A DNA stretch of 64,000 bases, from contig NC_013729.1 of assembly GCF_000024345.1 (NCBI RefSeq), positions 5,828,001-5,892,000 of the forward strand, read 5' to 3'. Source of the DNA: Kribbella flavida DSM 17836 (GTDB taxonomy: Bacteria > Actinomycetota > Actinomycetes > Propionibacteriales > Kribbellaceae). This document shows positions 54,666-63,989 of the stretch, in pieces. A model generated the notes under the pieces. The model saw nothing but the letters and a program-made list of their open reading frames with translations, was not told the origin of the DNA and did not search any database. The translations under genes were made by a program, and so were the position numbers. Position 1 is the stretch's first letter, and each line of letters starts with the position of its first letter.

Positions 54666-57299
54666 TCAGCCGACTCGCTGGACGGCGGCGAAGCGATCGA
54701 CCGCGACCTGGACGGCGGCCTGCCGGGTCTCGGCGACCTCGGACTCCTTCAGCGTGCGGTCCTGGGCGCGGAAGCGCAGCGCGAAGGCGAGCGACTTCTT
54801 GCCGTCGCCGATCTGCTCGCCGGTGTAGACGTCGAACAGCCGGATCGACTCCAGCAGCTCGCCGGCCCCCTCGGCCAGGGCGGCCTCGACCTCGGCCGCC
54901 GGGACGTCCGCGGCCACGATCAGCGCCACGTCCTCCTTGGCCACCGGGTACGACGAGAACGGCCGGGCCGTCACCGACGACGGGCCGGCGGCGATCAGCG
55001 CGTCCAGGTCCAGCTCGACGGCGCTCGACCGGGCCGGCAGACCGAACGCCTGGCAGACCTTCGGGTGCAGCTCACCGGCATGGCCGATCACCGTGCCACC
55101 GACCGACAGCTCGGCACACCGGCCCGGGTGCCACGGCGCGAGCTCGACGTTGCGCAGCACCGGCTCCACGCCGACGGCCGCTGCGACGGTGCGCGCGACC
55201 TGGACGGCGTCCGCCCAGGTGACCGGCTGCGCCTTGCCCCACCAGCCGGTGGGAGTCCGCGCTCCGGTGAGCACGGCGCCAAGGTGCAGCGGCTGCTCCG
55301 GCAGGGCGGCGTACAGGCTGTCGATCTCGGCGTCGGTCGGGCGCTGCGCCACCGACGGCAGCGGCGCGGGACCGGCGTCGCGCCGGGGCTTGAACACCAG
55401 GCTGGTCTGGAAGATCGCCAGGTCCGACGAGCCGCGGCCGACGTTGCGCTCGGCCGTGCGCAGCAGGGTCGGCAGCAGCGTCGTCTGCAGCGACGGCTCT
55501 TCGTCGGACAGCGGGTTGACCAGCGTGACCGTGCTCCGGCGCGGATCGTCGGCGGCCAGCCCCATCGCGTCGAAGTCGGCCTCGCCCACGAACGGGTAGG
55601 AGACCACCTCGCTCAGCCCGGCGCCGACCAGCGCGGTCGCGATCCGCCGGCGACGGCGCTGGGACACCGTCAGGCCCTGGCCGCCCGGCGCGGACGGCAG
55701 CACCGACGGCACGTTGTCGTAGCCGAACAGCCGGATGACCTCTTCGGCGAAGTCGTTCGGGTCCCGCAGGTCCGGCCGCCACGACGGCGGCGTCACCGTG
55801 AGCAGATCGGTGCCGGTCAGCTGGTCGGCACCGGCCGCGCCGGCGGTCAACGAGCCACCCGCGAACGCCGCACTCACGGCGAACTCGATCTCTCCTCCGG
55901 ACGGATCCCCGGCGAACGTCGTGCTCGCTTCCGACCCGACGGCGAAAGCGGACGCCTTCGCACCGGCCGGGGCGGTGGCGACCGTGCAACCGACCGACCG
56001 CAGGTGACGCACGGTGTGCTCGATCGGGATCGGCGCGCCGGCGACCCGGGCCGCATGGTCGGCGCGGAACACGACCGGCGTCGGCTGCGCGTGCGTGTCG
56101 ACGACCGTCTCGTCCGGCAGGATCGTGCCACCGGCCAGCTCGGCGAGCAGGTCGGCGACCCGCTGCGCGGCGTACCGCGGCAGGGCCGGGTCGGCACCGC
56201 GCTCGAACCGGCGCGACGCCTCCGACGACAGTTTGTGCCGGCGGGAGGCGCGGGCGATCACGATCGGGTCGAAGTGCGCCGCCTCGATCACCACGTCGGT
56301 GGTCGCGGCGGAGATCTCGGTCGACGCGCCGCCCATCACGCCGGCGATGCCGATCGGGCCGGAGTCGTCGACGATCAGCAGGTCCTCGGCGTCCAGCTCC
56401 CGGGTCTGGTCGTCCAGCGTCATCAGCTTCTCGCCGGCGTTCGCCCGGCGGACCACGATGTCGCCGCTCAGCCGGGCCTGGTCGTAGCCGTGGATCGGCT
56501 GGCCCAGCTCCAGCATCACGTAGTTGGTGACGTCGACGCCGATCGAGATCGGGCGCATGCCGGCCGCGGTCAGCCGCTGCTGCAGCCAGCGCGGCGACGG
56601 GGCCGTCGCGTCGATCCCGGTCACGGTCCGGGTGACGAAGACGCTGCACGCGGCCGCGTCGTCCACCCGCACCGGGTAGCCACCCTGCTGCTCGCCGGTC
56701 AGGGTCAGCGCGGCCGGGTCCTTCAGCTCCACCCCGTACGCCGTGGCGGCCTCGCGGGCCACACCCCGGATCGACAGGCAGTAGCCGCGGTCCGGCGTGA
56801 CCGCGATGTCCAGCACGTCGTCGCGCAGACCGAGCAGCTCGATCGCGTCGTCACCCGGCGTGCCCTCGCCCGGCTGCAGCACCACGATGCCGCCCGAGCC
56901 GTCGTCGCCCAGGCCGAGCTCGGAGCTGGAGCAGATCATCCCGGCCGAGACGTGGCCGTAGGTCTTGCGCGCAGAGATCGCGAACCCGCCCGGCAGCACC
57001 GCCCCGGGCAGTACGACGACGACCAGGTCGCCGACCTCGAAGTTGTCCGCACCGCAGACCACCCACTGCGGCTCGTCCTTGCCGATGTCCAGCGAGCACC
57101 AGCGAATGGTCTTGCCGTTCTTCTGCGGCTCGGGCTCGTAGCTGAGCACCTTGCCCACCACCAGCGGGCCGGTCAGGTCGGACTCGTCGACGGTCTCGAC
57201 CTCCAGCCCGGCCCGGATCAGCTTCTCCGCGACCTGGCGGCCGGTCACCCCGTCCGGCAGCTCGACGTACTCCCGGAGCCACGACAGTGGGACCCGCAT
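54666..57299 (-). CDS. pheT: phenylalanyl-tRNA synthetase beta subunit
   Basis: This 877-residue partner of PheS charges tRNA-Phe as an alpha2-beta2 complex. Domains in order are the N-terminal part with the EMAP-like tRNA-binding domain (about 40-155), B3/4 (about 210-380), B5 (about 410-560), the catalytic-like core (about 560-760) and the FDX-ACB anticodon domain (about 785-877). Within B5, residues about 441-495 are a Gly/Ala/Ser-rich insertion before TVTPPSWRPDL that explains the extra length over the usual 800-830. The pheS stop and pheT start overlap in TGATG. Confidence 0.95.
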   Translation of the reverse strand: MRVPLSWLREYVELPDGVTGRQVAEKLIRAGLEVETVDESDLTGPLVVGKVLSYEPEPQKNGKTIRWCSLDIGKDEPQWVVCGADNFEVGDLVVVVLPGAVLPGGFAISARKTYGHVSAGMICSSSELGLGDDGSGGIVVLQPGEGTPGDDAIELLGLRDDVLDIAVTPDRGYCLSIRGVAREAATAYGVELKDPAALTLTGEQQGGYPVRVDDAAACSVFVTRTVTGIDATAPSPRWLQQRLTAAGMRPISIGVDVTNYVMLELGQPIHGYDQARLSGDIVVRRANAGEKLMTLDDQTRELDAEDLLIVDDSGPIGIAGVMGGASTEISAATTDVVIEAAHFDPIVIARASRRHKLSSEASRRFERGADPALPRYAAQRVADLLAELAGGTILPDETVVDTHAQPTPVVFRADHAARVAGAPIPIEHTVRHLRSVGCTVATAPAGAKASAFAVGSEASTTFAGDPSGGEIEFAVSAAFAGGSLTAGAAGADQLTGTDLLTVTPPSWRPDLRDPNDFAEEVIRLFGYDNVPSVLPSAPGGQGLTVSQRRRRRIATALVGAGLSEVVSYPFVGEADFDAMGLAADDPRRSTVTLVNPLSDEEPSLQTTLLPTLLRTAERNVGRGSSDLAIFQTSLVFKPRRDAGPAPLPSVAQRPTDAEIDSLYAALPEQPLHLGAVLTGARTPTGWWGKAQPVTWADAVQVARTVAAAVGVEPVLRNVELAPWHPGRCAELSVGGTVIGHAGELHPKVCQAFGLPARSSAVELDLDALIAAGPSSVTARPFSSYPVAKEDVALIVAADVPAAEVEAALAEGAGELLESIRLFDVYTGEQIGDGKKSLAFALRFRAQDRTLKESEVAETRQAAVQVAVDRFAAVQRVG

Positions 57300-58408
57300 C
57301 AGATCTCCATTCCGAACTGGCGGCTGAACCGCACGTCACCCTCGACCATGTCCCGCATGTCCTGCACCCCGTTGCGGAACATCAGCGTCCGCTCCAGGCC
57401 CATCCCGAACGCGAAGCCGGAGTACCGCTCGGGGTCGATGCCGCAGGCCTGCAGGACCCGCGGGTTGACCACGCCGCAGCCGCCCCACTCGATCCAGCCC
57501 TCGCTGCCACAGGTGCGGCACGGGCGGTCGGGGTTGCCGACCGAGTCGCCGCGGCAGACGAAGCACAGCAGGTCGACCTCGGCCGACGGCTCGGTGAACG
57601 GGAAGAAGTTCGGCCGCAGCCGCGCCTGCAGTCCCTCGCCGAACATCGACACGACGAAGTGGTCCAGCGTGCCCTTCAGGTGCGCGAGCGTGATGCCCTC
57701 GTCCACGACCAGGCCCTCGACCTGGTGGAAGACCGGCGTGTGGGTCGCGTCCAGCTCGTCGGTGCGGAAGACCCGGCCGGGGCAGATCACGTAGATCGGC
57801 GGCTTGCGGGTCAGCATCGAACGCGCCTGGACCGGCGAGGTGTGGGTCCGCAGCACCGTGCCGGAGCCGGCCGGCTCGACGAAGAAGGTGTCCTGCATCT
57901 GCCGGGCCGGGTGGTCGGGCTGGAAGTTCAGCGCGTCGAAGTTCAGCCACTCGGCCTCGACCTCGGGGCCCTCGGCGACGTCCCAGCCGAGCGCGGTGAA
58001 GACGTCGGCGATCTGCTCGGAGATCAGCGACAGCGGGTGCCGGGCGCCCAGCTGCGGGGCCGGCCACGGCAGCGTGACGTCGACCTGCTCGGTGGCCAGC
58101 ATCCGCTGCTCGTGCTCGGCCTCCAGCACCGCCAGCCGGCTCGCGTACGCCTCGTTGATCGCCTTGCGGGCCGAGCCGATCCGCTGACCGGCTTCCTTGC
58201 GGCCCTGCGGCGGCAGTGCGCCGATCTCCCGGTTCGCCAGCGCGATCGGCGACCGCTCACCCAGGTGCGCGACCTTGGCCTCCTGCAACGCGGCCAGGTC
58301 CGGAGCGGCGCGAAAGGCCTCGAGCGCCTCGTCCCGCGTCCGATCGACCTCGTCGGCGTGCAACGGAGTCACCTCGACGGGGTCGTAGTTCTTGTTGGGA
58401 CCGGACAT
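57299..58408 (-). CDS. pheS: phenylalanyl-tRNA synthetase alpha subunit
   Basis: The 369-residue class II catalytic subunit has an N-terminal coiled-coil arm (about 20-95), motif 2 region (HPARQMQDTFFVE...VLRTHTSPVQ), LKGTLDHFVVSMFGEG, RPNFFPFTEPSAEVD and motif 3 GMGLERTLMFR. ATG 58408 gives the usual N-terminus. It is followed immediately by pheT, with a 1-base overlap. Confidence 0.96.
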   Translation of the reverse strand: MSGPNKNYDPVEVTPLHADEVDRTRDEALEAFRAAPDLAALQEAKVAHLGERSPIALANREIGALPPQGRKEAGQRIGSARKAINEAYASRLAVLEAEHEQRMLATEQVDVTLPWPAPQLGARHPLSLISEQIADVFTALGWDVAEGPEVEAEWLNFDALNFQPDHPARQMQDTFFVEPAGSGTVLRTHTSPVQARSMLTRKPPIYVICPGRVFRTDELDATHTPVFHQVEGLVVDEGITLAHLKGTLDHFVVSMFGEGLQARLRPNFFPFTEPSAEVDLLCFVCRGDSVGNPDRPCRTCGSEGWIEWGGCGVVNPRVLQACGIDPERYSGFAFGMGLERTLMFRNGVQDMRDMVEGDVRFSRQFGMEI

Positions 58409-58600
58409 GGCTCACTCTCGGGGTCGCGGGTTTCCGAAACTGCTCAAGGCAGTCTAGGAACCCGCGGCCCCGGACCGTGAATCGGTCGTCCACAGGCCGG
58501 CGGTGGCAGTTTGCGGACAGCTCCCGCCGGGCGCCGCCAGGGCGTGATCGACTGCCCCGGGTTGCCCTGGCCCGAACCGGCCCCCGAGCGTGAAAGGCTC

Positions 58601-59799
58601 ATGATGCGTAAACCGAGTGCCGTTGTGGTAGCGACGGCGGTGGTCGCTGCCGGCTGTCTCGTCACCGGCCAACTGTCGACTGAAGCCACCGCCGCTCCGG
58701 TCGATTCCACGGCTCAGAGCTAGGGCCCGTGCCCGGCGACGGACACCATGCCCGAGCCGCCGGCGCGGCTGCAGTGCACCGAGGTCACCGTCCCACTGGA
58801 CTACGCCAGGCCTGCCGGCGACACGATCACCATCGCCGTCTCCCGGCTGAAGGCCACCAGCACCACGGCCAGGCGTGGCTCACTGGTGCTGAACTTCGGT
58901 GGTCCCGGCATCTGGGGCCTGGACGCACCGCTGGGCCTGGAAGGCAACTCACCTCCTGAGCTGCTGGCCGGCTACGACCTGATCGGCTTCGACCCGCGCG
59001 GAGTCCAGCGGACAGCAACGTCGATCCGAGCCGGCTTTGGCGTGGCACCACCCTCGCCTGGGAGAAGGCCACCGAGGTCAGGTTCGCCGACTTCGCCGCC
59101 TGGGCGGCACGGCGCGACTCCACCTACCACCTGGGCACCACACCGACCGCTGTACGCCGCACTTACCTGTCGCTGCTGAAGCGACTCGATCGGACCCCGG
59201 TCGAGACGCCGGAGGGCCGGATGGACGGCAACACGCTACGGGAGCGCACTCGCGGCCCGGGCCTGTACAGAGCGGATGCCGAACCGTTCCCCGCGCTCGC
59301 CGAGCTCTACAGGGCGATCGCGACCGGCCAGACCGCCCGGCTGCGGACTGCTGCCGACGACAGCCTGTACCAGTCGTTCAACGCGACCTTCCATGCCATC
59401 AACTGCGGAGAAGCGGTCTGGCCGAGGTCCGTCGCCTTCTACCAGGCGGACGTCGCGCGGTCCGCCCGGCTCTACCCGCTGACCGGCGGCATGCCGGCCA
59501 ACATCACGCCCTGCGCGTTCTGGCCGTTCAAGCCGGCCAAGCCTGTGCGGCTGGCCGACCACGGTCCGGCGAACATCCTGCTCGTGCAGAATCTGCGCGA
59601 CCCGGCTACGCCGTACGAGGGCGCGCTTCGGATGCGCAAGGCACTCGGAGTGCAGCGCACCGGCATGATCACCGTCGACGCGGGTGGGCACGCCAGCTAT
59701 CTGACCACCCCCAACAAGTGCTCGGACGCGGCCGCCACCGCCTTCCTGCTCGGTGGACCACTTCCCCGCGATCTGCGGTGCCCGAGCGACGGACGGTAA
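58601..59799 (+). pseudogene. secreted tripeptidyl-aminopeptidase-like alpha/beta hydrolase, inactivated
   Basis: ATG 58601 opens a signal peptide (MMRKPSAVVVATAVVAAGCL). After DSTAQS an amber codon (58721-58723) replaces what is normally Trp in the family's WGPCP motif; GPCPATDTMP and the N-terminal fold (VTVPLDYARPAGD, NFGGPG, IGFDPRGV) continue in the same frame. Near 59011 the match jumps to a different frame and to a later part of the family (DSNVDPSRLW, then YHLG), so the segment with the G-x-S-x-G nucleophile elbow is deleted. The C-terminal half (ALAELYRAI, CAFWPFKP, LRDPATPYEGAL, GGHASYL) is intact to the TAA at 59797. It cannot make an active enzyme. Confidence 0.85.
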
Positions 59800-59821
59800 C
59801 CGGTGAGGCACAATCGGGGTA

Positions 59822-60451
59822 GTGCCCGACGAGCCGAAAGCAGCATCCCGTATGACGAACCAGACGGCAGAACTCACCGTCGCTCACGACTCCATCGCGG
59901 ACCAGCCGCCGGCTGGGCTGCGGTGGCTGCTGGCCGGCGGTGGCGCGATCGGGTTCCTGGCGGCGTTCGTGCTGACCGTGGAGCGGTTCCACCTGCTCAC
60001 CGACCCGAACTACAAGCCCAGCTGCAGCATCAACTCGGTGCTGTCGTGCGGGTCGGTGATGATGTCCGACCAGGCGGCACTGTTCGGCTTCCCGAACCCG
60101 CTGCTCGGCATCGCCGGCTTCGCGATCGTCACCACCCTCGGCGTCGTCCTGCTCGCCGGAGTGCAGCTGCCGCGCTGGATCTGGCTCGGTTTGCAGGTGG
60201 GCGCCACCGCCGCGGCCGTGCTGATCCACTGGCTGATCTACCAGAGCATCTACTCGATCGGCGCGCTCTGCCCGTACTGCATGGTCGTCTGGGCGGTGAC
60301 GATCCCGATCTTCTGGTTCGTCACCCTGCACACCTTCCGCCGGGCCGGCTGGGTCCGCTCACTCAGCGGGTACCACACTGTGATGATCGCGGCCTGGGCC
60401 CTGTTCGTCACCGGCATCGTCCTGACCCGCTTCTGGCTCGGCAACGGCTGA
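59822..60451 (+). CDS. vitamin K epoxide reductase family membrane protein
   Basis: GTG 59822 gives 209 residues; ATG 59852 is the alternative. It has four to five membrane helices with the VKOR cysteines: C68 and C76 in the outer loop (CSINSVLSCGSVMMS) and the active CPYC pair C150/C153. VKOR reoxidises a DsbA-like thiol oxidase using quinone, so it drives disulfide formation in exported proteins. A CACAAT box ends 7 bases before the GTG, which suggests a leaderless message. No DsbA-like gene is adjacent. Confidence 0.92.
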   Translation: MPDEPKAASRMTNQTAELTVAHDSIADQPPAGLRWLLAGGGAIGFLAAFVLTVERFHLLTDPNYKPSCSINSVLSCGSVMMSDQAALFGFPNPLLGIAGFAIVTTLGVVLLAGVQLPRWIWLGLQVGATAAAVLIHWLIYQSIYSIGALCPYCMVVWAVTIPIFWFVTLHTFRRAGWVRSLSGYHTVMIAAWALFVTGIVLTRFWLGNG

Positions 60452-61912
60452 CCGCGGCAGCACGAGCAGCGCGACCACGGCGCCGGCGGCGGCGCCGATC
60501 AGGCCGGCCGCCATCGCGATCGACATCGCGTCGGCGAACGCCTCCCGCGCGGCGGCCGCGAACTGCGGGCCCAAGCCGAGCGTGTCGGCAATCGAGTCGC
60601 GTGCTGCCTCCGGCACGGAGTCCGGCAGGGCCGCCGAGTAGGCCGCAGCCAGGACGCTGCCGAGCACGGCGACCGACAGGGCGGCACCGGTCTGCTGCAC
60701 GGTGTCGTTCATGGCCGAGCCCACTCCTCGGTGCTCCGCCGGCACGGCCTGCATGAGCAGCGTGTACGCCGCCGGTCCGGCCAGCCCGCCGCCGATGCCC
60801 ATCACCAGCAGACCGACGATCAGCAACCCGTACCCGGTCGACTCGCCGACCTGGGTCAGGATGCCGAAGGCGACGGCGATGACCGCCAGGCCGGTCGCGA
60901 TCAGGGTCCGGTCGGCCAGCTTCTTGCCGAGCGTCGCGCCGAGACCGTTGAACAGCATCGCCGACGCGGCGTACGGGATCAAAGCCAGGCCGGCCTTGAG
61001 CGGGCTGTAGTTCAGCACGAACTGCAGGTACTGCGTGAGCGCGAGCAGCAGGCCGCCCGCGGTGAACGACAGCAGCACGATCGACAGACTGGTACCGCTG
61101 AAGTTCCGGTCGCGGAACAACGCGAGCGGCAGCATCGGGTGCGCGCTGCGGCGTTCCCAGAGCGCGAACGCGACCAGCGCCAGCACGCCGATCACCAGTG
61201 CGCCCAGCACCCTCGCTGAGCCGAGGCCGTCCGCGGGCACCGAGATGATCGCCCAGACCACCGCCGTCATCCCGACGATCGACAGCACCGCGCCGACCGG
61301 GTCCACGTCCCGGGCGGGACCGCGCGACTCCGGGATCAGCACGACCGTGCCGATGATCGCCAGCACCGCGATCGGCACGTTGAGCAGGAAGATCGAGCCC
61401 CACCAGAACTTGTCCAGCAGCACGCCACCGATGGTCGGTCCGGCCACCACACCGACCATTGCGACCGTCGACCAGCCGGCCATCGCCTTGCGCTGCTCCT
61501 CGGGCGGGAACACCGTGAACAGCAACGACAAGGTGCTCGGCATGAGCAGCGAGCCGCCGACGCCCATCAGCGCCCGGCAGGCGATCAGTTGCGCGGGGTC
61601 GGTGGCCGCGGTCGCCAGCATCGACGCGGCGCCGAACAGCACCAGGCCGATCACCAGCATGCGTTTGCGGCCGAACCGGTCGGACAGACTGCCCGCGGTC
61701 AGCAGCAGGCCCGCGAAGGCCAGGATGTAGGCGTCGATGATCCACTGCACGTCTGCCGGGGTGGCGGACAGGTCGCGCATCAGCGACGGGATCGCCAGGT
61801 TGAGAACTGTGTTGTCGACCACCAGCACCATCAGGCTCAGGCAGAGGATCAGCAGGATCCACCAGCGGCGGGGATGGCCGGTGCTCGTCGACTCGAACGC
61901 TGTACTAGTCAC
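60359..61912 (-). CDS. MFS multidrug transporter, DHA2 (14-helix) family
   Basis: GTG 61912 gives 517 residues; the longer open frame crosses the operator and the TetR gene. It has fourteen hydrophobic helices, motif A GSLSDRFGRKRM after helix 2, motif C VAGPTIGGVLLD in helix 5 and the helix 1 signature VVDNTVLNLAIPSL. It should export drugs or metabolites by proton antiport. It is divergent from a TetR regulator with a shared palindromic operator. Its 3' end overlaps the convergent VKOR gene by 93 bases, which is unusually long. Confidence 0.9.
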   Translation of the reverse strand: MTSTAFESTSTGHPRRWWILLILCLSLMVLVVDNTVLNLAIPSLMRDLSATPADVQWIIDAYILAFAGLLLTAGSLSDRFGRKRMLVIGLVLFGAASMLATAATDPAQLIACRALMGVGGSLLMPSTLSLLFTVFPPEEQRKAMAGWSTVAMVGVVAGPTIGGVLLDKFWWGSIFLLNVPIAVLAIIGTVVLIPESRGPARDVDPVGAVLSIVGMTAVVWAIISVPADGLGSARVLGALVIGVLALVAFALWERRSAHPMLPLALFRDRNFSGTSLSIVLLSFTAGGLLLALTQYLQFVLNYSPLKAGLALIPYAASAMLFNGLGATLGKKLADRTLIATGLAVIAVAFGILTQVGESTGYGLLIVGLLVMGIGGGLAGPAAYTLLMQAVPAEHRGVGSAMNDTVQQTGAALSVAVLGSVLAAAYSAALPDSVPEAARDSIADTLGLGPQFAAAAREAFADAMSIAMAAGLIGAAAGAVVALLVLPRSAVAEPEAGQDDAGDEQGPGRDHHSVVPAE

Positions 61913-61949
61913 TCGCACACTGTACGACAGACTCGTACACTGTGCGAGT
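61911..61949. promoter_or_regulatory. palindromic operator between MFS and TetR genes
   Basis: ACTCGCACACTGTACGA (61911-61927) and TCGTACACTGTGCGAGT (61933-61949) are 17-bp inverted repeats with one mismatch and a 5-base spacer. On the minus strand a TACAGT box (61924-61919) ends 6 bases before the MFS GTG. On the plus strand TAGAAT (61955-61960) ends 7 bases before the TetR ATG at 61968. The repressor would therefore cover the MFS promoter and abut its own. Confidence 0.8.
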
Positions 61950-61967
61950 CCGGATAGAATGCTTGGC

Positions 61968-62675
61968 ATGGACTCGATCTGGACCAGGCAACGACCCGCC
62001 GCCTCGGCCCGGGAGACGCTCAGCCGGGAGCAGATCGTCAAGACCACCATGGAACTGCTGGACACCGAGGGCCTGGCCGGCCTCAGCATGCGAAAGCTGG
62101 CCGCCCGGCTCGACTCCGGTGCCACCAGCCTCTACTGGCACGTGCAGACCAAGGACGACCTGATCGACCTGGTCGTCGACGAGGCGTACGGCGAGGTCGA
62201 CGTACCGGACGCAGAGCTGGCCGGCTGGCGCGCCGGGGCACTGCTGTTCGCCCACAGCCTGCGCGCTGTCGTGCTGCGGCACGGCTGGCTCCCCGAGGTG
62301 ATCTACCTGCGCCCCAGCGTCGGACCGAACGCCATCAGCATGGGCGGCCGCGGGCTGAAGCTGTTCGCCGCCGCCGGCTTCACCGGCCGGGACATCGACT
62401 ACGCGATGAGCGCGGTCTTGTCGTTCGTGCTGGGCACCGCGAACTCCCAGGCTGCCTGGGAGGCGTCGGTCCGGCGCTCCGGCCGCTCGCTCGAGCAGAT
62501 GAACAGCGAGATCCTCGCCGGGGTGGACCAGATCACCGCGGCGGAGCCGATGATGCACGAGTCGATCCAGCGGCGGCGGGTGGTCAGCATGGATCAGCTG
62601 CAGAACGAGTCGTTCGCCTTCGGGCTCGACAGCCTGCTGGACGGGCTGGAGAAGCGGCTCAGCCCTGATCGCTGA
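61968..62675 (+). CDS. TetR-family transcriptional regulator
   Basis: I favour ATG 61968 (MDSIWTRQRPAASARETLSR), since the -10-like TAGAAT overlaps the alternative ATG at 61959; 235 residues. The N-terminal helix-turn-helix domain is at about 20-65 (GLSMRKLAARLDSGATSLYWHVQTKDDLI), and a TetR_C-type ligand domain follows. It is divergent from the MFS exporter and presumably represses it until its ligand binds. The 3' end overlaps the convergent methylase by 17 bases. Confidence 0.92.
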   Translation: MDSIWTRQRPAASARETLSREQIVKTTMELLDTEGLAGLSMRKLAARLDSGATSLYWHVQTKDDLIDLVVDEAYGEVDVPDAELAGWRAGALLFAHSLRAVVLRHGWLPEVIYLRPSVGPNAISMGGRGLKLFAAAGFTGRDIDYAMSAVLSFVLGTANSQAAWEASVRRSGRSLEQMNSEILAGVDQITAAEPMMHESIQRRRVVSMDQLQNESFAFGLDSLLDGLEKRLSPDR

Positions 62676-63498
62676 CGGGCGGCTCGACGACGCGCTGGGC
62701 CCGGGCCGAGGCGTACAGGCACACGGCCGCGGCCGTCGCCAGGTTGAGGCTTTCCGCGCGGCCGTAGATCGGCACCTTCACGGACCGGTCCACGATGGCG
62801 TCGAAGCCGTCCGGCAGCCCGTGCGCCTCGTTGCCGAACAGCCACACGGTCGGCTTGGCCAGGGTGCCGTCGTCGATGCACTCGTCCAGGTCGACACTGC
62901 CGTAGCCGTCGGCGGCGAGCACCTGAACGCCCTGGTCCCGCCAGGACTTCGCGGCCGCGGGAATGTCCACCTCGACCGCGATCGGGAGGTGGAACAGGCT
63001 GCCGACGCTGGCCCGGACGGCCTTCGGGTTGTGCGGGTCCACCGACTCGCCGGACAGCACGACGGCGTCGGCGCCGGCCGCGTCCGCGGTCCGGATCAGG
63101 GTGCCGGCATTGCCGGGATCGCGCACCTGCACGCCGACGGCCACCAGCGACGCGGTACGCCGTACCGCCTCGTCCAGGGGGACGTCGACCAGTGAGCAGA
63201 CCGCGACGACGCCCTGCGAGGTGACGGTCTCGCTCAGCGCCTCGACGCCGGCCCGGTCCACCTCGTACCACGGCACGCCGGCCGCGGCGGCCAGGTCGCG
63301 CAGGTCACGGTGCCGGGTGGCGACGTCGGGTTCGGCGAACACCTCGATCACGCTGTCGCGGTGCTCGAGCGCCTCCCGGACGGCCTGCGGGCCCTCGACC
63401 AGGAACCGGCCGGTCTTGCGCCGGAACGCACGAGTGGCGAGCCTGCGGGCCTGTTTGATCCGCACAGACTGCGCGGTCAACAGACCCGGGCTCGCCAC
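62659..63498 (-). CDS. SpoU/TrmH-family RNA 2'-O-methyltransferase
   Basis: GTG 63498 gives 279 residues; the open frame upstream runs into rplT. An N-terminal L30e-like domain (FRRKTGRFLVEGPQAVREAL) precedes the SPOUT fold with GVQVRDPGNAGTLIRTADAAG, WLFGNEAHGLP and IYGRAESLNLATAAAV, the three SpoU motifs. It methylates ribose in rRNA or tRNA; family members here are annotated as 23S rRNA methylases (Rv1644 position). No ribosome site is obvious. It follows rplT by 23 bases. Confidence 0.9.
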   Translation of the reverse strand: MASPGLLTAQSVRIKQARRLATRAFRRKTGRFLVEGPQAVREALEHRDSVIEVFAEPDVATRHRDLRDLAAAAGVPWYEVDRAGVEALSETVTSQGVVAVCSLVDVPLDEAVRRTASLVAVGVQVRDPGNAGTLIRTADAAGADAVVLSGESVDPHNPKAVRASVGSLFHLPIAVEVDIPAAAKSWRDQGVQVLAADGYGSVDLDECIDDGTLAKPTVWLFGNEAHGLPDGFDAIVDRSVKVPIYGRAESLNLATAAAVCLYASARAQRVVEPPVSDQG

Positions 63499-63521
63499 TG
63501 GACGTGCTACGAAGTCGCCGG

Positions 63522-63911
63522 TCAGGCGGCAGCGTCGCTCTTGGCGTTCACGTCGGCCGGCAGGGCGGCCTTGGCCACCGCGACCAGCGCGGAGAACGCC
63601 GCGGCGTCGTTCACGGCCAGGTCGGCCAGGATCTTGCGGTCGACCTCGACCTCGGCCAGCCGCAGGCCCTGGATGAACCGGTTGTAGGTCAGGCCCTCCG
63701 CGCGGGTCGCAGCGTTGATGCGCTGGATCCACAGCTTGCGGAAGTCGCCCTTGCGCGCCTTGCGGTCACGGTAGGCGTAGACCAGCGAGTGGGTGACCTG
63801 CTCCTTGGCCTTGCGGTACAGCCGCGAGCGCTGGCCCCGGTAGCCGCTGGCCTGCTCGAGTACGACCCGGCGCTTCTTGTGGGCGTTGACTGCCCGCTTC
63901 ACGCGTGCCAT
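63522..63911 (-). CDS. rplT: ribosomal protein L20
   Basis: The 129-residue protein is highly basic with the L20 signature ARVKRAVNAHKKRRVVLEQA, GYRGQRSRLYR and the C-terminal RINAATRAEGLTYNRFIQGL. L20 binds 23S rRNA early in 50S assembly. It has a strong AAGGAG ribosome site before ATG 63911. The C-terminus is slightly longer than in E. coli, ending in DVNAKSDAAA. Confidence 0.97.
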   Translation of the reverse strand: MARVKRAVNAHKKRRVVLEQASGYRGQRSRLYRKAKEQVTHSLVYAYRDRKARKGDFRKLWIQRINAATRAEGLTYNRFIQGLRLAEVEVDRKILADLAVNDAAAFSALVAVAKAALPADVNAKSDAAA

Positions 63912-63989
63912 GAGGTGTTACTCCTTGTATTTGCGCGCCGGAGCCGGACTGGGCCCACTCGGCGGGGATGTTCGGGGGGTGGAGGAGGC

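Noticed and set aside
52920..57794. 1624-residue open frame on the plus strand
   Set aside because: Antisense to the GGT-like gene, pheT and part of pheS; no recognisable domain.
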